Assembly (NCBI RefSeq): GCF_026151205.1
Contig: NC_087077.1
Span: 11,134,983-11,198,982 of the forward strand
Source: Bolinopsis microptera
Taxonomy: Eukaryota > Ctenophora > Tentaculata > Lobata > Bolinopsidae
Direction: 5' to 3'
Length of the DNA: 64,000 bases
Both the position numbers and the translations under genes were made by a program. A model generated the notes under the pieces. It was not told where the DNA came from. It searched no databases and worked only from the letters and a program-made list of their open reading frames with translations. Below are positions 14,001 to 26,000 of this stretch, piece after piece. Position 1 is the stretch's first letter. Each line of letters begins with the position of its first letter.

Positions 14001-17000
14001 GTGTTGATGATAATGATGATGTAGAAGGCTTCCTCGCGACATCGCTGGGTTGACATACGATTATATTCTGATAAATCAGTGTCATCTGGATCAGGGGAAG
14101 GAAGCGCTCAATGTGTAAGCTCAAATATGGATCTCTGTATGAACAATTTCGGTATCGACTGAGTGAGAAAATAAGATAATATCTACGATTTGTGCGTGCG
14201 GGCCAAAGGCATTGTCTATTTGTCTAGGCTTTAAATTCTGCAGGGATATAACTCATCTTGAAAATGGTGTATCATATACAATACAATATCGTTAATAAGT
14301 CAGAACTAGGCGATCAGTTGATGGCAACGTTGTAATTTGTTGTGACGAACGAACGTCGAACATATTATCATATTAAAATAATATACAGGCTCGCGATGAT
14401 CTGCTGAAATGGAATTTCTGTCGAACAAGAAAGTGTTTAATTTATTGTGCCTTAACACCAAGCTGCTCTTCTTATACAAGATGTCAATTGCTTGGCCAAC
14501 TAGCCACACAGCAAGGTTTATCAAGGATTTTACCTGGCTGTTAAATTCGCAATGTCCACCTGATTAGTGATATGTAAATTGTATCAATAAAGTAAAAGTA
14601 GTAACCACCGTACGCTATCAATACATTATGTGCAAAACATTTCCATGTGTTTGAATATTTCTAAAATACGTTGCAGGCTCTTACCAAAGAAGAGTCCATG
14701 AAGCAGTTCTTGGTGCCACTCTCCAGATGCCCGTTCAGCAGGCTGCGGTCTGTCAGGCCTGAGAAACCCTGCGAACAGTTTTGTTACATAATCATCAACG
14801 TGAAAGACGTGGAACAGGTTCCTATGTTTCCTGTATTAATCAATTCCAAGGACTGTTGAGTGTTGATGTGAAAACTTATGTGACAAAATTTACCTTTCGT
14901 GCCCCTATTTTGAAGAACCATACCTCGATTAGAACATATAATGTTACTTTATCATAATACCTATGTCGATAAACTAGTTATTTTGCCAGCAAAGAGCAAT
15001 GGAGTTAGAACTATTTTTTGGTAACGAAATTAACAATTTTTCGACATGTTTAGATGTTATAATTGTGGCCAATGTTAACATGTTAACAATCTTCAACACA
15101 TTCAAGTCATAAAATAATGATAGACTATTCGGCATTCCTTGCCAGGCTGTCCTAAACATCCCTCATACATATTTCTTAAATGTGTGACAGAATTTATCTG
15201 GTGGCACCATTTAACAAAAAATGTCGTTGAATATGTAGATATTAGTCATATGGAACCATTCTGTCAACTAGACTTCCTAAAATTTGGTCAAACACGGCTT
15301 CAAAGGGTATATGTTAACTGACAAGGTTTAAATTTCACTGCCGGGCGCCGGCCGAATTCGAGTGATATCTTATCATCTGATAAATATATCGTTACGTAAC
15401 AAAGTTTGCCTAGAAGATGATAAGATAATCCGAACAATAATAGGGGTTTATATGGTTTCATAGTGTAGCTAAGTTTACTTCACCGTGCCATTTAATAATA
15501 TTGCACGAATATCCTTAACTCCAAATGAACATGTCCATAACTGCTCTTTAAAACGTCAGCACGCCTATGGTATAAAGTTTATATTAAAGATTAACTTTAG
15601 AGCAACCGCTATATTTGATGGGTCGATTTCAGTGACTGGAATTATAACGGTAAAGACCGATCTCGCTATTTCCCAGAAACTTGAGATATTTCCCAGTAAA
15701 TATAAAATTCCGTTTAAAGTGCCCACTAGACTATGAGATAGTCTAGATAGAGCTTCGAACATGATCAAAATCAGCATAAACATAATATAATTTAATGTAA
15801 TATATGTGGTGACGTTAGATTATAGAACTTGGCAAGGGTATGAGGCAATCATGGTTTTGACAAGAGAACAGACAGGTAATCAAAAAGCTGACACCTAAAA
15901 TACGACTTCAGATAGACCAACATTTCCCATGACCCCTACTCTTGTACTACTAGACACTAAATTAGATACGGACATCAAGTTCAACAAGCATATTATATCT
16001 ATATTGTATATAATCCCTATAAATCTGTGTGTGCGTGTGTAATTTACAAATGGTTTAATCAAGAAAACGGTAAGAGATATGCGACAGGTTTTTTACACCA
16101 AGTCGTTTAATTACTGGCTGATACGTGTAGGGCGCTCAGAATTAAATTTACTTTAATGCGGCCGGTTTGGAATTTGGACTGAGCGAGTTCATGCTTTTGC
16201 ACCGTTTTAACTTTTGTACCGTTTATACTTTTGCACTTCAACTGTGATATTGAAGTCCCGGCCGTAGGCACGGGTAACAGTAGTATATATATATATTATG
16301 ATAACCATTTTGATAACTAGAATCTAGCTGAGCAAAAAATGAATTTTCCAGGGTTTTTACGGGTGAGATTCAGCTATGTAAGGCACCAAACGCAAACACA
16401 ATATAATCATTAATTATGTACTTTATCGGACATAATTGTCACGGACCAAATTTTTCATGAACATAATTATTCACGCTCATGACAGCCCAAAAATGTCCAA
16501 AAATTGTGAAAATTGTTGGTGATATTTTAATAAGTGTTTTACTTTTTTTCTGAACTCTAGAATGTGACCGAGGAGTGATTATATTTGTCCTAGTCTACTA
16601 ATAAGCTAATATAGTAATCGGCTACACACATATCTACGCACATGTAGGGACACACACACTAAAATTAATGGAAATGATTACAAGACTTATTCACGGACCT
16701 TAATGCCACAGACATTATTTTCACAAACTGAATTATTCACGCTAAGGTCTTCAGTGTAAAAGTAATGTCCGTGATAATTATGACTGATAAGGTAAGTACA
16801 ATTTGTGAGAAAATATCTAGTTACCTCGGAGGAAAGATCGTATTTGAGCGGAGAAAGGGAGAAGAGGGGAGAGGGAGATTCCACAGAGAACAGGGTGTTA
16901 GTCTCACCCAGTAAAACAGGGGATTTCTTGTAACTCTAAGGGAAGTAAGAGTAAGTTATTAGGGGGATCAGTTGTAACGTTAATGATATACAAAGTGTGA

Positions 17001-20000
17001 CGTACAGTAGTAGTTCAGTGTGTTGGTAAAGTAAAGATTAAAAATAGAAACAACAACACGAGTTTGCAACTTTCTATCTTGTGCCATTAAACTATTTAAT
17101 CCTTTCAAAAAAAGGATGCTTCTCTGCAAAACTAATTTATTCCTTATGGAGCAGTTATCTCGATATGGATATTTATTTATTCAAAGGAGGTTCCTGTACC
17201 TGAGCAGAGGGTAGACACTAAATGTACCTGGGACCTATGTTTCCAAAACCATTGTTAAAAGCCTGCACATAAAAAACATGCAACCACGTACCATGAAAGA
17301 TTTAACGTTTTTATGTTCATGTTAAAGGAATCCCCATGTTAATAGGACCAACTCCTCGCAGCAAAGCAATTTTACCTCGAAAGCAGTTGACTTCTTGTCG
17401 AAGATGTCCGTGACACAGGGAGGCAATAAACTGTTGTCAATGACGTTGGAGATATTTTTCTGAGCGTTGGGTTTGTTCAAACCAGCCAATGGTAGGAAGG
17501 AGGGTCGAGTGAACGAGGGCAAGGTGTCGTTAAGCGATTTCAGAGCCTGAAACAAGATCATTAGTTAATAATCTTCACAATGGGTTACAGTATAACGTAT
17601 TTAAACAACATAAGCTGAAATACCACCCTACAAATTCTCGTACTTTCAGCCTGCAGGTACTTTAATTAGTAACCACAATTCCACTTCCAGCCTGCTGGTA
17701 CTTTCAGCCTGTAGGTACTTTAATTAGTAACCACAATTCCACTTCCAGCCTTCTGGTACTGTAACCAGTAACCCCCCTTCCAGCCTTCTGGTACTTTCAG
17801 CCGGCAGGTACTTTAATTAGTAACCACAATACCCCTTCCAGCCTTCTGGTACTTTCAGCCTGCAGGTACTTTAATTAGTAACCACAAATCCACTTCCAGC
17901 CTTCTGGTACTGTAACCAGTAACCCCCCCTTCCAGCCTTCTGGTACTTTCAGCCTGCAGGTACTTTAATTAGTAACCACAATTCCACTTCCAGCCTGCTG
18001 GTACTTTCAGCCTGTAGGTACTTTAATTAGTAACCACAATTCCACTTCCAGCCTTCTGGTACTGTAACCAGTAACCCCCCTTCCAGCCTTCTGGTACTTT
18101 CAGCCGGCAGGTACTTTAATTAGTAACCACAATTCCCCTTCCAGCCTTCTGGTACTTTCAGCCTGCAGGTACTTTAATTAGTAACCACAATTCCACTTCC
18201 AGCCTTCTGGTACTTTCAGCCTGCAGGTACTTTAATTAGTAACCACAATTCCACTTCCAGCCTTCTGGTACTTTCAGCCTGCAGATACTTTAATTAGTAA
18301 CCACAAATCCACTTCCAGCCTTCTGGTACTTTCAGCCTGTAGGTACTTTAATTAGTAACCACAATTCCACTTCCAGCCTGCTGGTACTGTAACCAGTAAC
18401 CCCCCTTCCAGCCTTCTGGTACTTTCAGCCTGCAGGTACTTTAATTAGTAACCACAATTCCACTTCCAGCCTGCTGGTACTTTCAGCCTGCAGGTACTTT
18501 AATTAGTAACCACAATTCCACTTCAAGCCTGCTGGTACTTTCAGCCTGTAGGTACTTTAATTAGTAACCACAATTCCACTTCCAGCCTTCTGGTACTGTA
18601 ACCAGTAACCCCCCTTCCAGCCTTCTGGTACTTTCAGCCGGCAGGTACTTTAATTAGTAACCACAATTCCCCTTCCAGCCTTCTGGTACTTTCAGCCTGT
18701 AGGTACTTTAATTAGTAACCACAATTCCACTTCCAGCCTTCTGGTACTTTCAGCCTGCAGGTACTTTAATTAGTAACCACAATTCCACTTCCAGCCTTCT
18801 GGTACTTTCAGCCTGCAGATACTTTAATTAGTAACCACAAATCCACTTCCAGCCTTCTGGTACTTTCAGCCTGCAGGTACTTTAATTAGTAACCACAATT
18901 CCACTTCCAGCATGCAGGTACTTTAATTAGTAACCACAATACCCCTTCCAGCCTTCTGGTACTTTCAGCCTGCAGGTACTTTAATTAGTAACCACAATTC
19001 CCGACAATCACACCACAGTAACTAATTGGGGAGTGTCGCCGCGATATGTCCTGGAGTTGCATAACATACAGTCAAAACATGAATATTATATTGATCACTA
19101 AGTAATATTCGATCATTTAAACTAAAAGCCCTTTTAGCATCGGCTGCTGATTGATATTAAAGAGATGCCTTCCTATATTCTTATATAACTTCCTAACCCG
19201 ATCCTGGAATTGTCGGCTGTCGAGCCGTTTATGAGGTTCATTTTAAATATGTGGAATACCCATTTTAAGAGAGCAACAGGATGACCTATTACAGTATAAT
19301 AACAATCTTCATTATTAACACCGCTATCAATTTGCGATCGGTTCGACTAAAAGTATAACCACACGATGGGTATTTCAGAGCTTTAAGACGGAAAGCTTTC
19401 CGTCAACTTTGACACAGTTACGTACTACAAGTTTTTAAATTTTTTATAAGATGCTATGTTTCAATAGTTCGGCATACACCAGATGATTTTTCAAAAGGAA
19501 TAGTTGCATTGTCAGCCCATATTTGGTTAGTGTAATATATACATTATGCTAAAATCCTAGCATAAAATCTTTGTGCCAAAAAACATAAAGTTATGTTATA
19601 TTAGAGACTATATGTTAGTAATGAGGAATGCTCGCTTGATTGTGGAGCCGAGTCAGGGTTGAATAATTCAGCTGCAGCTAATTATAATTTCCCCGATCCA
19701 GATAGCTCTGCAGACTCTAATATAATGAACGAATATAATACTACAAGTTGCTCTATCATTGCATGCAGATAGTTACTGGAAGAATTATTGAACACTATTG
19801 TTTCGCCCAGACAGTACCGCAAATTTCTTCCATCCACCAAATTTTGGAGGACCTGCACAGACTACATTTAAATATTTTAAAAATAATTTAAATACAAATT
19901 AATTTTTTTAATTGATACTTGAAGCTGAAATGTAGATATCTAATTAAAAACTTACGTTGAGAACTTCTCCATGCGTCATCCTGTAGTTGGACGGTGGGTT

Positions 20001-23000
20001 AAACCCCAGGAGTTTGTTCCCCTCCGGTTCTAAATCGTGCAGGCTCTTCAACGACGAAGCGAAACACTTGTCTTCCTCCTTTATTTGGTCAATATCTGAT
20101 GAAAAAGGAGAACATGTTAAAATAATTATGATGTATATTTATGTATGATAATTATTTGTATTGCCAGGAAGGGTAAAATTAGTACCTGAAAATTTACATT
20201 TTCTATATTAAAAAGTGTCCCGGATCTCAAAGTTGTAGTTAATATTCACTGTCTACTTATAACTTTTTCCAGAGAATTGATTTTGGAACTTGCACGGCTC
20301 TTTAAACTAATCAGCATATTCTAGAGGCAGCCTTTTAAAATGCCAATATAGTTTTACAGCAGGAATCATTTTTATTCCTTGAACGTGCCCCCAGAATGAT
20401 TGCCATTTATTACCGAAATCCAAGTTATACTCCAAACAAGATTACTTGGGATGATGTATGATATTTAACTGAATCAACCATTTTATTAATGATCTTCATG
20501 ATTGCCCATTTAATATGCCGATTTGGTCAAATTACGAACATTTTGGAGCATACCTTGTGGCATAATTAGGAAAAATATATATATGAATATCTACATATTG
20601 TTTGATGAATCTCATCAAACAGGCAAGTTTGATCGAACTATGCGTTTTCAAACTCTGCGACCAACACTAATCGATCCCTAGTTCAAAATACGAAATTTAC
20701 ATCCAGCCGATCCCAAAATAATTTTCCTAAATGTGTTTAGCATGATCCTGCTACAGAAGTTTCTGTAAGAACAGAAACCAAAACCAATCAAATCTCCCTA
20801 TTTGACCAAGGATCATAATCAAGATAACCCAAAATATGAGAAATTTACTAAATAGTTTTTAGGAAGATTACCTAACTTTAAAGAGATGATATCAAGATTC
20901 AAACAAGAAGTAGGCCCACGTTTGTGGAGGAGGGACGCAAAGTTTCATCCAATGCCTGACATTTAAAATTCTGAACAAAGAGCTGGATAAGTACTGAGTA
21001 TCTGAATACAGTTGACAATGATTTTACTATTTATAATAGAGGGCTGAGCTACACCCCAGTGAAAGGCAAAACAACTATATGCTACCACCTTGTGTTGGCC
21101 AACCAGGTCCAGCTTTACGATTTTTCAATAATTTCAGCGTGCCATGCATAAAATAACATTTATCAGTCACGTCATTTTCAGTCACATACTTATTAGTCAC
21201 GTGATCAGCTATTTCACCATAACTCACACTGCAATGGCATCTCAGCATCTGTGTAAGTGTTCCACTGCCCCCCCCCCCCCACCCCAATCCGTGGCAGAAA
21301 GGTGTACATTATAGAACTGTGACAATGCACTCCGGGGAGGAGAGAGAGTACCTTGCTCACAGTGCTTCCATCTACAAATATTAGCTGTCCCCTCAACCTG
21401 TCATATCTCTACCTCACTGAGATGAATTTTCCGTCAGCCAATCAAATCTGGTCCAGCGGCCAGGAGGACCAATCAGCATGCTGGCCCGGGCACACGTGAT
21501 CAGCAAGCTTTTTGTGGGCACATAATATAGGTGTCATGTGGGTCGGGGAATTCCTAATAATATATCTTGCGGCTTACCCTCTCAAGCGTCTCTCTGGGCG
21601 GAGAGCTGATTGATAAACGGGTAAATTAATAAGGTTGTTGGCATTTTGATGAGCTTTACAACTTGTAAGCAATCCAAGTGAACACTGTGCATCCTCTGGT
21701 TGTCATTATATTTATGGATTCTGTATCGTATCATGGGTATCAATATTCATGATATACATTCAATAAAAGGCGTTCATCTTCGTGATTTCTAGCTCACGTA
21801 TTCTTGAACAAACATGACATAGCCAAGAATCTGTACATTCTCCTAATACAGACATAATATGTTAGATAGGAAGACAGTTCCTCAAATGTAGGCATTGATC
21901 GAATGACATAATGCTTTGATATCATTCCACTGACAAACAGAGACAATTTAATATAGTTTAATATATAGCACAATCATACAGGGAAGTAAGGGGATCATAC
22001 CGAAATTCTAGTTGTCAATGCAAACTACATGGTAATACAATTAATATGCTGCATAACAATCTGTATCCATTGTTATGGCGGTGTTAAAGCAGTCGAAGCT
22101 ATCACAGGCAATATGTTCCAAGGATTAAGAGCTGAAAGTAGCGGATCTACACTTCTGTACAGTAGACTATAATCCAGGATACTGTATGTCATGTGTATGT
22201 ATAATCTCATTATGTAGCTTTCGGGATGGTTCATATATTACATTTTAAATCCTCCTCACCCTCCTTACACCATGTTATATTAGATAGCTTTTGTGTAGAA
22301 ATCACAAGCTTTTCCAAACCTTCTCATCCCCAGTCCCCCCCCCCCGCCCTATAGTATGTAAAAGACAAGCTTGTCTCTTAGCTTGTCTTTTACATACTAT
22401 AGTCCACAAGTCTCTCTAAGAAATCTTGATTGGTCGAATGCTAGATGATCCTTGGTTGACTACATCTTAAACTTTGATAGATAAAATGAGTATAAGGACA
22501 CGTTCATTTGAGTTTGAGGATATTGGTAAATAGGGGGGGGTGTCATGTCCGTCTATGTCCGCCTATGTCCTGTCCTTTTTGGATTCTATGAGACAACGGA
22601 CGTGTTTTTTGGGACATTGGCGGACACGGACGGACATTGGCGGACTCGGACGGACATTGGCGGACTCGGACGGACATTGGCGGACTCGGACGGACATTGG
22701 CGGACCCGGACGGACATTGGCGGACTTGGATGGACATTGGTGGACATTAGCGGACATTGGTGGACATTAGCGGACAAACATTTTGAGGACTGAAGAGTAC
22801 TGAAGAGTACTGAAGAGTACTGAGGAGGATGGCTGAGGAGGATGGCTGAGGAGGATGACTGAGGAGGATGACTGAGGAGGATGACTGAGGAGGATGACTG
22901 AGAGGGAGGAGAAGGATCAGGAAGACCCAGGAGGAGGAGGAGGACCCAGAAGGAGGACCTAGGAGGAGGAGGAGGAGAACTGAGGAGGATGACTGAGGAG

Positions 23001-26000
23001 GAGGAGGACTGAGGAGGACTGAGAAGGAGGAGGACTGAGGAGGATGGCTGAGGAGGATGGCTGAGGAGGATGACTGAGAGGGAGGAGGAGGAGGAAGAGA
23101 AGGAAGAGGACTGAGGAGGAGAAGGACTGAGGAGGAGAAGGAGGACCCAGGAGGAGGAGGACCCAGGAGGAGGAGGACCCAGGAGGAGGACCCAGGAAAA
23201 GGCCCCAGGAGGAGGAGGAGGACTGGGGAGGAGGAGAACTGTTGAGGACTGATGAGGAGGACTGAGGACGAGGAGGAAGAGTAGGAGGAGGACTGAGGAG
23301 GGGAGGAGGAAGAGGACTGGGGAGGATCAGGAAGACCCAGGAGGACCCAGGAGGAGGAGGAGGAGGAGGACCCAGGAGGACTGAGGAGGACTGAGGAGGA
23401 GGACTGACGATGACTGAGAAGGAGGAGGACTGAGGAGTACTGAGGAGGATGGCTGAGGAGGATGGCTGGGGAGGATGGCTGAGGAGGAGGACTGAGGAGG
23501 ATGACTGAGAGGGAGGAGGAGGAGGACTCAGGAGGAGGACTCAGAAGGAAGAGGAGGAGGACTCAGGAGGAGGACTCAGGAGGAGGACTTAGTAGAAATG
23601 AGAAGGAGGACTGAGGAGAACTGACATGAGGAGGAGGAGGAGGAGGAGGACTGAATAGGAGGAGGAGAAGGAGGGGGACTGGGAGAGGACTGGGGAGGAG
23701 GAGGACTGAGGAGTACTGAGGAGGATGGCTGAGGAGGATGGCTGGGGAGGATGGCTGAGGAGGATGACTGAGGAGGATGACTGAGAGGGAGGAGGAGGAG
23801 GACTCAGGAGGAGGACTCAGAAGGAAGAGGAGGAGGACTCAGGAGGAGGACTCAGGAGGAGGACTTAGGAGAAATGAGAAGGAGGACTGAGGAGAACTGA
23901 GGAGGAGGAGGAGGAGGAGGACTGGATAGGAGGAGGAGAAGGAGGGGGACTGGGAGAGGACTGGGGAGGAGGAGGACTGATGAGAAGGATGAGGAGGAGG
24001 ACCCAGGAGGAGGAGGACTGAGGACCGAGGAGGAAGAGGAGGATGAAGAGGAGGAGGAGGATCCAGGAGGAGGAGGACTGAGGAGGAGGACTGAGGAGGA
24101 CTGAGGAGGACTGAGGAGGACTGAGGAGGACTGAGGAGGATGGCTGAGGAGGATGACTGAGAGGAAAGAGGAGGAGGAGGAGGAGGACTGAGGAGGACTG
24201 AGAAGGAGGAGGAGGAGGAGGAGGACTAAATAGGAGGAGGAGGAGAGGGACTGGGGGAGGACTGAGGAGGAGGATGGAGGACTGAGGAGAAGGATGAGGA
24301 AGAGGACATAGGAGGACTGAGGACTGAGGAGGAAGAGGAGGAGGATGAAGAGGAGGAGGAGGACCCAGGAGGAGGACTGGGGAGGAGGACTCAGGAGGAG
24401 GAGGAGGACTGGGGAGGAGGAGGACTGTTGAGGACTGATGAGGAGGACTGAGGACGAGGAGTATGAGGAGGACTGATGAGAAGGATGAGGAGGAGGACCC
24501 AGGAGGAGGAGGACTGAGGACCGAGGAGGAAGAGGAGGAGGATGAAGAGGAGGAGGAGGACCCAGGAGGAGGAGGACTGAGGAGGAGGACTGAGGAGGAT
24601 GGCTGAGGAGGATGACTGAGAGGAAAGAGGAGGAGGAGGAGGAGGACTGAGGAGGACTGAGAAGGAGGAGGAGGAGGAGGAGGAGGACTGAATAGGAGGA
24701 TGAGGAGGGGGACTGGGGGAGGACTGAGGAGGAGGATGGAGGACTGAGGAGAAGGATGAGGAGGAGGACATAGGAGGACTGAGGACTGAGGAGGAAGAGG
24801 AGGAGGATGAAGAGGAGGAGGACCCAGGAGGAGGACTCAGGAGGAGGAGGAGGACTGGGGAGGAGGAGGACTGTTGAGGACTGATGAGGAGGACTGAGGA
24901 CGAGGAGTATCATAAGGAGGACTGATGAGAAGGATGAGGAGGAGGACCCAGGAGGAGGAGGACTGAGGACCGAGGAGGAAGAGGAGGAGGATGAAGAGGA
25001 GGAGGACTTGGAGGAGGACTGAGGAGGAGGACTGAGGAGGACTGAGGAGGATGACTGAGGAGGATGGCTGAGGAGGATGACTGAGAGGGAAGAGGAGGAG
25101 GAGGAGGAGGACTGAGGAGGACTGGGAAGGAGAAGGAGGAGGAGGAGGAGGACTGAATAGGAGGAGGAGGAGGGGGACTGGGGGAGGACTGAGGAGGAGG
25201 ATGGAGGACTGAGGAGGAAGAGAAGGAGGATGAAGAGGAGGAGGAGGACCCAGGAGGAGGACCCAGGAGGAGGACTCAGGAGGAGGAGGAGGACTGGGGA
25301 GGAGGAGGACTGTTGAGGACTGATGAGGAGGACTGAGGACGAGGAGTAGGAGGAGGACTGATGAGAAGGATGAGGAGGAGGACCCAGGAGGAGGAGGACT
25401 GAGGAGGAAGAGGAGGAGGATGAAGAGGAGGAGGAGGACCCAGGAGGAGGAGGACTGAGGAGGAGGACTGAGGAGGACTGAGGAGGACTGAGGAGGATGG
25501 CTGAGGAGGATGACTGAGAGGAAAGAGGAGGAGGAGGAGGAGGACTGAGAAGGAGGAGGAGGAGGACTGAATAGGAGGAGGAGGAGGGGGACTGGGGGAG
25601 GACTGAGGAGGAGGATGGAGGACTGAGGAGAAGGATGAGGAGGAGGACTGAGGACTGAGGAGGAAGAGGAGGAGGATGAAGAGGAGGAGGAGGACCCAGG
25701 AGGAGGACCCAGGAGGAGGACTCAGGAGGAGGAGGAGGACTGTTGAGGACTGATGAGGAGGACTGAGGACGAGGAGTAGGAGGAGGACTGAGGAGGGGAG
25801 GAGGAAGAGGACTGAGGAAGATCAGGAAGACCCAGGGGGAGGAGGAGGAAGAGTAGGAGGAGGAAGCATCTAAATGTTATTTCCATTTTTTTCCGTTTTT
25901 GTCCATTTTTGTCCGTTTTTGTCCGCTCTATTTTTGTCCGTTTTGAAAATATAGGGTACCGAACGGACAAAAAACATGATCCCCCCTATAACAGCAAAAA

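Noticed and set aside
23852..24913. Long minus-strand ORF of Ser/Leu/Pro residues (353 codons)
   Set aside because: It is the complement of the GGA satellite; composition is dictated by the repeat and equivalent frames exist nearby.
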